Part shown: positions 24,907 through 32,931 of the stretch, piece by piece | Layout: each line of letters opens with the position of its first letter | How positions within the stretch are numbered: the stretch's first letter is position 1 | Source of the DNA: Mesorhizobium loti | GTDB lineage: Bacteria; Pseudomonadota; Alphaproteobacteria; Rhizobiales; Rhizobiaceae | Direction: 5' to 3' | NCBI GenBank assembly: GCA_002356515.1 | Contig: AP017605.1 | Span: forward strand, 7,425,020 to 7,489,019 | DNA length: 64,000 nt | Notes under the pieces: model-generated | Told to the model about the DNA's origin: nothing | Seen by the model: the letters and a program-made list of their open reading frames with translations, nothing else | Databases searched by the model: none | Made by a program: the position numbers and the translations under genes

Positions 24907-26084
24907 CGGAAATGCATGCGCCTGCCGGCACGCGTGCCGCCACCATCGACAATGGTCTGCTTGCCATACTCGCGGTTGCCGCGGGCCTGACCGTCGCCAA
25001 CAATTACTACAACCAGGCGATGCTCGGCCTGCTGGCGCATCAGTTCGCTCTGTCCGCCGGCGCGGTCTCGGCACTTCCCGTCGTGACGCAACTCGGCAAC
25101 GTCGCTGGCATCCTATTTCTGGCGCCGCTGGGCGACCGGCTCGAGCGGCGCTCCCTCATCCTGGCGACGACGGCGGCGCTGGTCGTCGCGCTTGTCGGTG
25201 CCGCACTGGCGCCCAGTTTTCCCTGGCTGGTCGTCGCCGGCATCGGCATTGGTCTCTTCGCCACGGTGACACAGCAGATCGTGCCGCTCGCCGTGCATCT
25301 GGCGGCACCGCATGAGCGCGGCCGCGTGCTTGGCATCGTCACCGGCGGCATTCTCGTCGGCATCCTGCTTGCCCGCACCGTCAGCGGCCTCATCTCGGAT
25401 ATCTGGGGATGGCAGGCCGTCTTCGCGGCCGCCGCCGCATTGATGCTTGCCACCGGCGCGGCACTCGCCTGGCGCTTGCCGCGTGTCGAGCCGGTCACCG
25501 ATCTGAGTTATGGCAGGCTGCTCGGCTCGCTGTGGACGCTGCTGCGCACGCACCGCCTCCTGCGTCAGGCGATCGTCGTGCAAGCGCTGATCTTCGCGGC
25601 CTTCATCGGCTTCTGGTCGACTCTCGCTCTGGCCTTTGACGCCGCCCCCTATCATTTCGGCGCCACGGCTGTCGGCCTGATGGCGCTGGTCGGCGTCGCC
25701 GGCGCGCTTGCGGCTCCGCTCACCGGCCGCTTCGCCGACAAGCGCGGACCCGATGTCATCGTCTCGATCGGCGCCGGCCTGGTGGTCGCCGCCTTCGCCA
25801 TCCTTGGCCTGTTCCAGGGATCGCTGGCGGCCATAATCGTCGCTGTGCTGATTCTCGATCTTGCCGTGCAGTCTTCGCAGGTCGCCAACCAGGCGCGCAT
25901 CCATGCCCTCGATCCGGCCGCCCGCAGCCGCCTGAACACCATCTTCATGACGACGATGATTCTTGGTGGCGCTTGCGGCTCGGGTTTTGCGGGACTTGCC
26001 TATTCGGCGAGGGGGTGGAGCGGCACCTGCCTGTTCGGCGCAGCATCCGCCGCGGCTGCACTGCTGGTGTCACGAAGGTCCTGA
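24903..26084 (+). CDS. MFS transporter
   Basis: 393 residues from a GTG at 24903 inside the EamA stop; an ATG three codons later is also possible. The upstream open frame is a shadow. About twelve membrane helices are visible, with the MFS loop motif PLGDRLERRSLI between helices 2 and 3 and LTGRFADKRGPDV in the second half. The opening VANNYYNQAMLGLLA is typical of a subfamily of putative efflux permeases. Likely co-regulated with EamA by the TetR protein. Confidence 0.83.
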   Translation: MTEMHAPAGTRAATIDNGLLAILAVAAGLTVANNYYNQAMLGLLAHQFALSAGAVSALPVVTQLGNVAGILFLAPLGDRLERRSLILATTAALVVALVGAALAPSFPWLVVAGIGIGLFATVTQQIVPLAVHLAAPHERGRVLGIVTGGILVGILLARTVSGLISDIWGWQAVFAAAAALMLATGAALAWRLPRVEPVTDLSYGRLLGSLWTLLRTHRLLRQAIVVQALIFAAFIGFWSTLALAFDAAPYHFGATAVGLMALVGVAGALAAPLTGRFADKRGPDVIVSIGAGLVVAAFAILGLFQGSLAAIIVAVLILDLAVQSSQVANQARIHALDPAARSRLNTIFMTTMILGGACGSGFAGLAYSARGWSGTCLFGAASAAAALLVSRRS

Positions 26085-26160
26085 ACTTTCGGGCTATCGC
26101 CGGCAGGCAAATCGGCTAACCTGAGCACCCGAGAGCAACGCATCACTTTCGGGAACCTTC

Positions 26161-26775
26161 ATGGACCTTGCCACCATCCTTGCCTTCGCGGCCGCCTTCT
26201 TCGTCTTCGCCGCCAGGCCTGGCCCCGATAACATGACGATCGTCGCCCGCACGATCTCCAGCGGCGCAGCGTCGGGCATCGCCTACGGCGCCGGCACCGT
26301 GGTCGGCATCCTCATCTTCCTGACGCTCGCAGCCTTCGGCCTGTCGATCATCGCCGCCAAGATGGCAATCGTCATGACGGTGCTTCGCTACGGCGGAGCA
26401 GCCTATCTGATCTGGATGGGCATCAGGCTCTGGACGGCCGTGCCCGTCGTGCCGGAGCTGCAGCCCGTCTCCGGGCGGCGCGGGCTGCTGACGATCTTCG
26501 CCACGGGTGTCGCGCTCAATCTCGGCAATCCGAAAATGCCGCTGTTCTATATGGCGCTGTTGCCCAACGTCGTCGGAGCCTCGCTCACATCAGCACATCT
26601 CGGCATCCTGGTTGCGGTGATCCTGGCCGTCGAGATCGTGGTGATCGGCGGGCATGTCCTCCTCGCCGGCCGCGCCCGCAATCTGTTGCGCACGCCCAGG
26701 ATCGTGCGCCGGGTCAACCGCGCTGCAGGCGGCGTGATGATCGGGGCCGGTGTTGCCGTGGTCGCCACGCGCTAA
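26161..26775 (+). CDS. LysE/RhtB-family amino-acid exporter
   Basis: 204 residues with about six membrane helices. The conserved RPGPDNMTIVARTISSG near residue 18 and LNLGNPKMPLFYMALLP near 117 identify the LysE/RhtB family, which exports amino acids or derivatives. It begins 76 bases after the MFS gene, so it may or may not share its transcript. A palindromic repeat follows the stop. Confidence 0.87.
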   Translation: MDLATILAFAAAFFVFAARPGPDNMTIVARTISSGAASGIAYGAGTVVGILIFLTLAAFGLSIIAAKMAIVMTVLRYGGAAYLIWMGIRLWTAVPVVPELQPVSGRRGLLTIFATGVALNLGNPKMPLFYMALLPNVVGASLTSAHLGILVAVILAVEIVVIGGHVLLAGRARNLLRTPRIVRRVNRAAGGVMIGAGVAVVATR

Positions 26776-26778
26776 AAA

Positions 26779-26819
26779 CAATTCCAGGAAAAGTGTGTAG
26801 CGGTTTTCCCGGGGAATTG
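26779..26819. repeat. Dispersed palindromic element
   Basis: CAATTCCAGGAAAA (26779-26792) pairs with GTTTTCC-CGG-GGAATTG (26803-26819), leaving a small internal bulge and a loop containing GTGTGTAG. I recognise this GGAAAAGTGTG...GGTTTTCC pattern as a common intergenic repeat of rhizobial chromosomes, from memory. It may also serve as the terminator of the LysE gene. Confidence 0.65.
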
Positions 26820-26860
26820 CGCCAAACGAAGCGCCTGAGAGCGTTCGCTCGATCGCAGTG

Positions 26861-27172
26861 CTATTTCCTGCGTCGCGCGGGCTCGGCCATGTCGATGAGC
26901 TTGCGAAGATAGGCGATGTGGCCGCGAAAGGCCCGCCGCCCAATCGTTGTTGCCTTGACCCGGGTCTGCGGGCGCCGCCCGACGAAAAGCTTCTCGACAT
27001 CGACATAGCCCGCTCTGGCCAGCGTATCGATGTGCGCCCCGAGATTTCCATCAGTGGTTTCGATCATGGCCTTCAACTGGCTGAATTCCAGCGCCTCGCG
27101 CCTTTCCAGCGTGTTCAGGACGGCCATGATCCTGAGCCTTGTGCCCTGGTGGATGATGTCGTCGGCGCTCAT
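26861..27172 (-). CDS. Small winged-helix transcriptional regulator
   Basis: 103 residues from the ATG at 27172, with GGAG upstream; longer starts reach into the control region and look unlikely. The whole protein is one winged helix: LRIMAVLNTLERREALEFSQLKAMI, then TDGNLGAHIDTLARAGYVDV, the pattern of MarR/ArsR-like single-domain regulators with dimerising ends. No cofactor-binding site is evident. A perfect inverted repeat upstream (27248-27276) is its likely operator. Confidence 0.78.
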   Translation of the reverse strand: MSADDIIHQGTRLRIMAVLNTLERREALEFSQLKAMIETTDGNLGAHIDTLARAGYVDVEKLFVGRRPQTRVKATTIGRRAFRGHIAYLRKLIDMAEPARRRK

Positions 27173-27681
27173 CGATGGGCTCCAATGCGGCAAAGCCTTG
27201 GGCCATCGCCATGGGGCTCGGCAACCGCGGCAGCGGTAGCTCTTGTGCAGAATACTCTGCCACACAGAGTATTCTGTCAACATGTCAGCAGTCGACGGAA
27301 GCGTGCTTGACAAGGTGATCTTCAGATCGGTCGTCGCGTCAGGTTCGTGATCCGCATGGACCGTTCGCCTGCAGAAGATGATCGCCACGATGAGGTGGCA
27401 TGTCGTGATATTCGCGGCCGAAGATCATGCGTGAAGCTGCTCGCTAATCTTCGCAGCGTCATGATGGCTTCGCATCGAGAATGCCGACGTGAAATTGCCG
27501 ACCACATCAGAAGATCAGCAGCGGATTTTTGCGGTGATGAGTGCGATCGTGTGTCGATCTCAACCAAAATTTAAGCTGAGAAAATCATACCATTGCTTCG
27601 CTGGCTAGCGAGCCGCGAGTCAGATATGCATTGCGCGCCGGGGTCATTCACGGCCATCGGCATAACGTGAAGGGGCATGAC
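27173..27681. other. Divergent control region between the winged-helix and H1-like genes
   Basis: About 510 bases with no credible gene. It holds the inverted repeat at 27248-27276 near the regulator, and a GATCA-rich, lower-GC stretch near 27340-27590 towards the H1-like gene. Confidence 0.4.
27248..27276. promoter_or_regulatory. Perfect 12-bp inverted repeat upstream of the regulator
   Basis: CAGAATACTCTG and CAGAGTATTCTG are exact reverse complements separated by CCACA, 76 bases upstream of the winged-helix start. The TACTCTG/CAGAGTA half-sites suggest an autoregulatory operator. Without a T run it is unlikely to be a terminator. Confidence 0.6.
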
Positions 27682-28146
27682 ATGGCTAAGCAGTCATCTA
27701 AAGCGCCGGCATCCAAGGCACCGGCAAAGAAAGCACCCGCAAAAGCAGTCGCGGCGAAGGCCGCAACAGCAGTGAAGAAAGCAGCGCCTGCGAAGGCGGC
27801 GGCAAAGCCCGCAGCGAAGGCAGCACCGGCCAAGAAGCCGGCGGCGGCCAAGGCTGTGGCGAAGCCCGCCGTGAAGAAGGCAGCGCCCGCCAAGGCAGCG
27901 GCAAAGCCGGCGGCCAAGGCAGCACCGGCGAAGAAGCCTGCAGCCAAGGCAGCGGCAAAACCCGCGGCCAAGAAGGCAGCGCCCGCCAAGGCTGCGGCAA
28001 AGCCCGCCGCGAAGGCAGCGGCAAAGCCGGCAGCAAAGCCAGCCGCGAAAGCAGCAGCGGCTGCGACCAAGCCTGCGGTGAAGAAAGCCGCCGCGCCGAA
28101 GGCCAAGGCAGCGCCTGCGAAGGCGAAGGCTCCGGCCAAGAAGTAG
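27682..28146 (+). CDS. Histone H1-like Lys/Ala/Pro-rich DNA-binding protein
   Basis: 154 residues made almost wholly of Lys, Ala and Pro in degenerate repeats such as KAAPAKAAAKPAAK and KKPAAKAA, ending PAKAKAPAKK. AAGGGG precedes the ATG. This composition resembles histone H1 tails and the C-termini of AlgP and PhaF, which bind DNA nonspecifically. There is no N-terminal structured domain, so it is tail only. The repeated codons make the gene prone to length change by recombination. The long opposite-strand open frame here is an artefact of this composition. Confidence 0.82.
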   Translation: MAKQSSKAPASKAPAKKAPAKAVAAKAATAVKKAAPAKAAAKPAAKAAPAKKPAAAKAVAKPAVKKAAPAKAAAKPAAKAAPAKKPAAKAAAKPAAKKAAPAKAAAKPAAKAAAKPAAKPAAKAAAAATKPAVKKAAAPKAKAAPAKAKAPAKK

Positions 28147-28568
28147 ACCGGTCGTTGGGGCGTCGCGCGTCCTCCGGGACTCGGCAAGGACGCTCTGACG
28201 CACTGGATCGAAACAGTCCGGCAGCGGGTTCAGCCCGGAGGGCTGAACATCGGGATGGACCGAGGGGCAAGCAAAGCGAGGCGCCGATTGGCTGCCTCGC
28301 TCGCCCTTTGAATTGTCTCCTTGCCGCGGTTGGCGAAGGCCCCGGCGCAATGCCTGGGGTTGGTGCGATACGAATGCAGGTTTGAAATCCCGTCAGCCTG
28401 CGGTTGTCGTTTGCTCGTATTTTCCAGCGTACCAGTCTGTAGGCTTGTCCGTGATATCTGGAGCGGAAACCGCAACCGGTTTCTGGCTGTTGTTTTTCTG
28501 CGCTCTGGCGGTTGATCGCAAGCGCCTGTCCAGTCAACACTGGACGCCTGCAAACAGGAAACCGATCC
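28147..28568. other. Intergenic region with two hairpins
   Basis: About 420 bases without a supported gene. GTTCAGCCC-gga-GGGCTGAAC at 28228-28248 is a perfect hairpin that may end the H1-like transcript. GTCCAGT-caac-ACTGGAC at 28528-28545 lies 23 bases before the GST start and could be an operator or a leader hairpin. Confidence 0.5.
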
Positions 28569-29165
28569 ATGCCGAAGCTGCTCTACGCATCCACCTCTCC
28601 CTACAGCTCGAAGGTGAGGATGGCCGCGGCCTATGCTGGGATCGCGATGGATCTGTTGCCGGTCAAGACGGAGGACAAACCGGCCGAGTTGATCGGCGCC
28701 AATCCGCTCGGAAAGATACCGGTGCTGGTGCTCGACGATGGCCGCTCGATTCACGACAGCCGCGCCATCACCCAGCACCTCAACCGGATTTCGAAGAACG
28801 CGTTGTTCCCACGCAATCCCGACAAGCGGCTGGAAGCGGAAGTGCTGGAGGCGCTGGCCGACGGTATCTGCGATTGCGCGCTGTCGATGGTCTATGAGCG
28901 CCGCACCCGGCCTGAGGAAATGGTCTATCAGCCCTGGCTCGACCGGCAATGGGCCAAGATCACCGCGGCACTGGACTTACTCAACGCCAACCCGCCAAAG
29001 CTGCCGAAGAAGATCACCGTCGGTCAGATGGCGTTGCGCGCCTGCCTCGGCTATCTCTCCCTGCGCTTCGCCGGCAAATGGGAAAAGGGCCGTGGCCGGC
29101 TGACCCGCTGGGCGGCGCGTTTCGACGAAAAATTCCCGGAGCTGAAGCCGGCGGTTCCAGGGTGA
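28569..29165 (+). CDS. Glutathione S-transferase family protein
   Basis: 198 residues. The N-terminal thioredoxin-like domain contains YASTSPYSSKVRMAAAYAGI, the cis-proline segment GKIPVLVLDDG and the glutathione-contact DSRAITQHLNR. A helical C-terminal domain with LDRQWAKITAALDLL follows. The catalytic residue is probably Ser in SPYSSKV. GSTs conjugate glutathione to electrophiles or act as peroxidases. No operon partner; the start follows a hairpin by 23 bases. Confidence 0.83.
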   Translation: MPKLLYASTSPYSSKVRMAAAYAGIAMDLLPVKTEDKPAELIGANPLGKIPVLVLDDGRSIHDSRAITQHLNRISKNALFPRNPDKRLEAEVLEALADGICDCALSMVYERRTRPEEMVYQPWLDRQWAKITAALDLLNANPPKLPKKITVGQMALRACLGYLSLRFAGKWEKGRGRLTRWAARFDEKFPELKPAVPG

Positions 29166-29291
29166 GAACTGCTGACTTCCCCAAGCCGGAAGATCAGCAG
29201 CTTCCTCGCTGCCTCTCTCTATCTTGTGCGTTGAAGACAATTCGCTTTCGTGCTCGCATAGCACCCGGCAAATCGCACACAGGCGGTGAGC

Positions 29292-29675
29292 ATGGCGAAG
29301 TCATCCACCACAACCGGCAGCGCGGTCGACCCGATGGTCGCTCGTCTGCGCGGTGCCCTTGGCAACCGGACCTTCACCGAACAGAAGATGTTCGGCGGCA
29401 CCTGCTTCCTCATCAACGGCAACATGCTGGTCGGCGCATCGAAGCGTGGGCTGCTGGTCCGCGTCGGCAAGGCCGCGCATGCAGAGGCGGCCTTGCGTCC
29501 CCATGCGCGACCGATGGAGATGGGCGGGCGTTCGATGGAAGGCTACGTCCGTGTCGCGCCGGAAGGCACCGCGACCGATGCCGACCTTCGCGGCTGGCTC
29601 GATCTCGCGCTGGCCTTTGTCAGTACGCTTCCAGCAAAATCGAAATCCGCCAAGGTCGCAAATAAGCGCGCCTGA
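29292..29675 (+). CDS. TfoX N-terminal domain protein
   Basis: 127 residues from the ATG at 29292 (a GTG at 29286 is a weaker choice). It has the TfoX_N pattern: EQKMFGGTCFLINGNMLVGAS, then GLLVRVGK and a GRSMEGYVRV segment. In gammaproteobacteria this domain is part of the competence regulator TfoX; alone, as here, it is a small protein of unclear role. The Lys/Ala-rich tail AKSKSAKVANKRA is likely disordered. Confidence 0.78.
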   Translation: MAKSSTTTGSAVDPMVARLRGALGNRTFTEQKMFGGTCFLINGNMLVGASKRGLLVRVGKAAHAEAALRPHARPMEMGGRSMEGYVRVAPEGTATDADLRGWLDLALAFVSTLPAKSKSAKVANKRA

Positions 29676-29755
29676 GCGGCTGGCTCAGCGCATTCTATGC
29701 ATGTCGCCCAAAGTGACGTCGGTTTTGGGAGAACGACATTGCATAGAAACAAGAA

Positions 29756-29801
29756 CCTCAAGCGCGTCGCATAAATCCCTTTCGACGCGACGCGCTTCAG
29801 G
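29756..29801. repeat. Palindromic intergenic repeat related to 634-675
   Basis: CCTCAAGCGCGTCGC (29756-29770) and GCGACGCGCTTCAGG (29787-29801) are reverse complements except for one base, around a 16-base loop. The arm core CGCGTCGCAT/GCGACGCG is shared with the repeat after holC, so both probably belong to one dispersed family. Confidence 0.65.
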
Positions 29802-29850
29802 CTCCGCAGTGAGTTCTGGCGGGTTGGGCGCATGGCGAGGGGAGCGTGCG

Positions 29851-30270
29851 ATGGTCCTTACGGGAAACTGTATGTGCGGGGCGGTTGGCTGGACCTACTC
29901 CGGAGACACCACGCGCAATCTGGTCTGTCACTGCGTTGACTGCCAGCGCGCCACGTCCTCCCCCTTGACGGCCTTCCTGGGGATGAGGCGGGAGCACCTG
30001 AACTGGACCGGTGATGTCGTGCACTATGAGAGCAGCCCCGGGACGTTCCGGGGATTTTGCCCGACCTGCGGCACAAGGCTCTATTTCCGCTCTGGGAGAT
30101 GGCCTTCGGAGGTTCACGTCCACGCCGCGACGATGACCGATCCGGGCGAATACCAACCAGACGCGCAAGTCTTCATTGGCTCGCAAATGAAATGGCTCGA
30201 CCGGCTGCGGTCGCTTCCCACCCATCAGGGTTTTCAGCAAGCTCCGCAGGATTCTGCCGATACGCCCTGA
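29851..30270 (+). CDS. GFA-type (CENP-V fold) zinc protein
   Basis: 139 residues. The GFA pattern is complete: GNCMCGAVGW near residue 5, CHCVDCQRATSS near 26, and FCPTCGTRLYFRSG near 69, giving the cysteines that hold two zinc ions. Members are related to glutathione-dependent formaldehyde-activating enzyme, but the reaction of most homologues is unknown. GAGCG before the ATG is a weak ribosome site. It stands alone ahead of the ROK regulator. Confidence 0.85.
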   Translation: MVLTGNCMCGAVGWTYSGDTTRNLVCHCVDCQRATSSPLTAFLGMRREHLNWTGDVVHYESSPGTFRGFCPTCGTRLYFRSGRWPSEVHVHAATMTDPGEYQPDAQVFIGSQMKWLDRLRSLPTHQGFQQAPQDSADTP

Positions 30271-30391
30271 GGGCGGAGCGAACGTGCCTGCCTGCACGGT
30301 CCAGTTTGTTGCTGTCTCGCACAAAGTTCTCGAAACCGGCAAGCTCCTGGGCTAGAAAGGTTTTTGAGAATGGCGGCGCGAAAATCGGACA

Positions 30392-31663
30392 ATGACCATA
30401 ACCAGCGAAGACAGCCCGAATGGCGCAGGCCATGCCACATTCACGCCGCCCGGTGATGGCGCTGCCGTGGAGCGGGCAGGGCGCCCGCGCAAGGCGCTGC
30501 TCTCGTCCTCCATGGTCGGCTCGACGAATCGTGGCCGCGTCCTGCAGGCGCTGTTCGATCTCGGCCCCACCAGCCGCGCCGAGCTCGCGCGCATGGCCGG
30601 CGTCAACCGCACGACGATTTCCGGCATCGTGCAGCCGCTGATCGACGACGAGGTGCTGGTCGAGAGCGATCCCATGCCCGCCAATCCCGGTGGTGGCAAG
30701 CCGGCGCGGCCGCTGTGGTTTTCGCCGAGAGCCCGTCCCATCTGCGGCGTGCTCTTGATGCCGGACGCGGTGCACGCCTGCGTGGCGACGCTCGACGGAA
30801 AGATCGAGTCGGAACGCAAGATGACGCTGCCGGACGGCAGGGGGCAGGTCGCACCGATCATCGAGACGATTGCCGAATGTGTTGGCGAAACGCTTGCCAA
30901 GGCACGGCGCAAGCCCTTTGGCATCGGTGTCGCCGTCGGCGGCATGGTCGACACCGATCGCGGCTCGATCGTCACCGTCAATCTGGCCCCGGCGCTCGAC
31001 CGCTATCCGCTGGCCGACGATCTCGGCCGGCGCTTCGGCCTGCCGGTCAAGCTCGATCATCATCCGCGCGCCCTGCTGGTCGGTGACCGCTGGTTCGGCG
31101 CCGGCCGTGGCGTCAGGCAATTCGCGGTTGTCTACACCGGCGAAGTGCTGGGCGGCGCGCTCTATTTCGATGGCCATCTCCATCGCGGCACGTCCGGCGC
31201 GGGCGGCGAGCTCGGCCACACTTTCGTGCAGCTCGATGGCGAGCTCTGCCGCTGCGGCCGGCGCGGCTGCTGGGACACCATCGCCACGCTGAGCTGGCTG
31301 CGGCGCGAGGGTGCCAATGCTGGCCTGCCCGAACCCCATCTGATCGACTCGGCCCGCCTTGTCGACATGGCCGATCGCCGACTGCCAGGCGCCGAAAAGC
31401 TGCTCGACCGCTATGCCCGCAACGTGGCGGTCGGCATCGCCAATCTGCAGCAGACGGTGGCGCCCAACATCTTCATCCTGCATGGCGACGTCGTGCTCGG
31501 CGGCGATCGTCTGCTCGCCGCGATCGCTGACCATGTCCGTGCCATGGTGCCGTCGCGCCCGGGCGGCGCGATCGAATTCATCGCCGGCGATGCGGGCGAT
31601 GGTGCGGCATTGCTCGGCGCCGCAGGCCTGGTGATTTCGGAGTTGTTGCAGCTGCCGATCTAG
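30392..31663 (+). CDS. ROK-family transcriptional regulator
   Basis: 423 residues. An N-terminal winged helix (GRVLQALFDLGPTSRAELARMAGVNRTT) is fused to a ROK sugar-kinase-like domain. The zinc motif CRCGRRGCWD and the GAGGELGH segment are present. The ATP site looks degenerate, as in XylR and NagC-type regulators that sense sugars without phosphorylating them. It may regulate the CUT2-type sugar transporter operon 1.3 kb downstream on the other strand, but other targets are possible. Confidence 0.86.
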   Translation: MTITSEDSPNGAGHATFTPPGDGAAVERAGRPRKALLSSSMVGSTNRGRVLQALFDLGPTSRAELARMAGVNRTTISGIVQPLIDDEVLVESDPMPANPGGGKPARPLWFSPRARPICGVLLMPDAVHACVATLDGKIESERKMTLPDGRGQVAPIIETIAECVGETLAKARRKPFGIGVAVGGMVDTDRGSIVTVNLAPALDRYPLADDLGRRFGLPVKLDHHPRALLVGDRWFGAGRGVRQFAVVYTGEVLGGALYFDGHLHRGTSGAGGELGHTFVQLDGELCRCGRRGCWDTIATLSWLRREGANAGLPEPHLIDSARLVDMADRRLPGAEKLLDRYARNVAVGIANLQQTVAPNIFILHGDVVLGGDRLLAAIADHVRAMVPSRPGGAIEFIAGDAGDGAALLGAAGLVISELLQLPI

Positions 31664-32092
31664 ACCCTAGCCGTTTTAACTTGGCTAGCAGGGTGGCGCC
31701 CCGATGGCGCACCGGTCGCAACGCGCAAGTCAATCTCAGCGCAAAGCCCGACCTCATCGCTTGAGTCCTGCGGCATGCGACGCCCATGACAGGTTATTCG
31801 TAGAGATGCGAGAAAGGGCTATAAACGTTACTTTCCAATATCGGCGCCGCGCCAATTGATGTCGTCGCCCCTACCCGATGTGGTGCGCAAAAACGCGATT
31901 GACAATATCGTGGTTTAGCGCATTCTAAATACACAGTTACTCTGAAATCGAAAATTACTGGGGAGCGTGCATGGTCAAGGCGCTTGCTTTGGCGGCGTTG
32001 CTTTGTTTGTTTTGACAGTCGGCCTTTTGCTAGGAGAGAGATGATCTAGCCAGCTTTCCTTAAGGGGTCAGAAATCGCGAAGGGAGAAATCC
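31664..32092. other. Control region of the amidase gene, with a leader-like micro-ORF
   Basis: About 430 bases. TTGACA at 31899-31904 with ATTCTA 17 bases later is a plausible promoter. It is followed by a 14-codon ORF at 31971-32015 preceded by GGGGAG. The micro-ORF product is hydrophobic like the start of a signal peptide and stops abruptly. An imperfect ACCCTAGCC/GGCTAGCAGGGT hairpin lies just after the ROK gene at 31664-31694. Confidence 0.45.
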
Positions 32093-32773
32093 GTGAAACT
32101 TCCATTCAAGCCATGGTTGGACCAAGCCGGAGCATTCCCAATTTCCCATATCGCCGGCATACCGCACTACAACACACCGGTCTCTCCGACCACGCCGAGG
32201 ACCGGCGTTCTCCATACTACGGAAGGAGGCTGGGCCGGCAGTTTGGCAATCTTCCGAGTACACTATGCTCCGCACTTCATGCTCGGATACGATGCGACAG
32301 CCAAAGAAGTACGAATTGCTCAATTGGTCCAGGTGGGGACCATTGGCGCCGCGCTGAAGGCACACAACAACAAAGCGTTGGTGCAAATAGAAATGATCGG
32401 CTTCTCGAAACCCACGCCGTGGCTGCCTGACGATGGCACCGTGGAGGCCTTGGCTTCGCTGATGGCTGTTTGCTTCGTCGAATACGGAATACCGCTTACA
32501 CGTCCTTGGGCCGACGGCGATTTCGGCAAGGCGGGGCCAAATCCGCACCGTACATCTGGAAACTACGGCACCGTCGCAGGGTGGTATGGCCACGGGGACT
32601 GTCCCAGCCCAGACACGCACTGGGACCCAGGTAATCTCGAATGGAGCAAGGTGTTCGCCAAGGCGCAAACGATAGCCAACAGCATGGGGCCATCATCGGA
32701 TACGATTGGACCCGCCGCGATGGCAGGCATAGCAACCTCGAACGCTACGTCACCCGCAGCAAAGCCTAAATAA
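32093..32773 (+). CDS. N-acetylmuramoyl-L-alanine amidase-like peptidoglycan hydrolase
   Basis: 226 residues with the PGRP/amidase-2 pattern. His41 in GVLHTTEGG, His167 in YGHGDCPSP and the DTHWDPGNLEW segment supply the probable zinc ligands (Cys170 or Asp178 as the third). The family cuts the amide bond between N-acetylmuramic acid and the stem peptide. No signal peptide or membrane segment precedes the domain, as in phage endolysins and secreted effectors. The tail is Ala/Ser/Pro-rich. Codon use is less GC-biased than in neighbours, hinting at transfer. No phage or secretion genes are adjacent. Confidence 0.75.
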   Translation: MKLPFKPWLDQAGAFPISHIAGIPHYNTPVSPTTPRTGVLHTTEGGWAGSLAIFRVHYAPHFMLGYDATAKEVRIAQLVQVGTIGAALKAHNNKALVQIEMIGFSKPTPWLPDDGTVEALASLMAVCFVEYGIPLTRPWADGDFGKAGPNPHRTSGNYGTVAGWYGHGDCPSPDTHWDPGNLEWSKVFAKAQTIANSMGPSSDTIGPAAMAGIATSNATSPAAKPK

Positions 32774-32931
32774 AGCGGAAGCCGGCGAAAGTAGATAGCT
32801 GCGTCGTGATCGGTGGTTCGTCCGCGCTGCCGCTGGCAGTGTGTCAAGAATTCAATGGCGATTTCGTAGCCGGTTGCAATTCGTCGTCTCGTTATTCCAA
32901 GCCGCTGCGCATTCTTGAGTGATATGCCTGG

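Noticed and set aside
27682..28146. Direct repeats that might look like a CRISPR array
   Set aside because: The repeats are codon-level Lys/Ala/Pro repeats within one ORF with no constant spacers.
27648..28187. A long minus-strand frame of Ala, Phe, Gly and Leu over the H1-like gene
   Set aside because: It looks like a membrane protein but is the complement of Lys/Ala/Pro repeats. The plus-strand gene has a good ribosome site and known composition.
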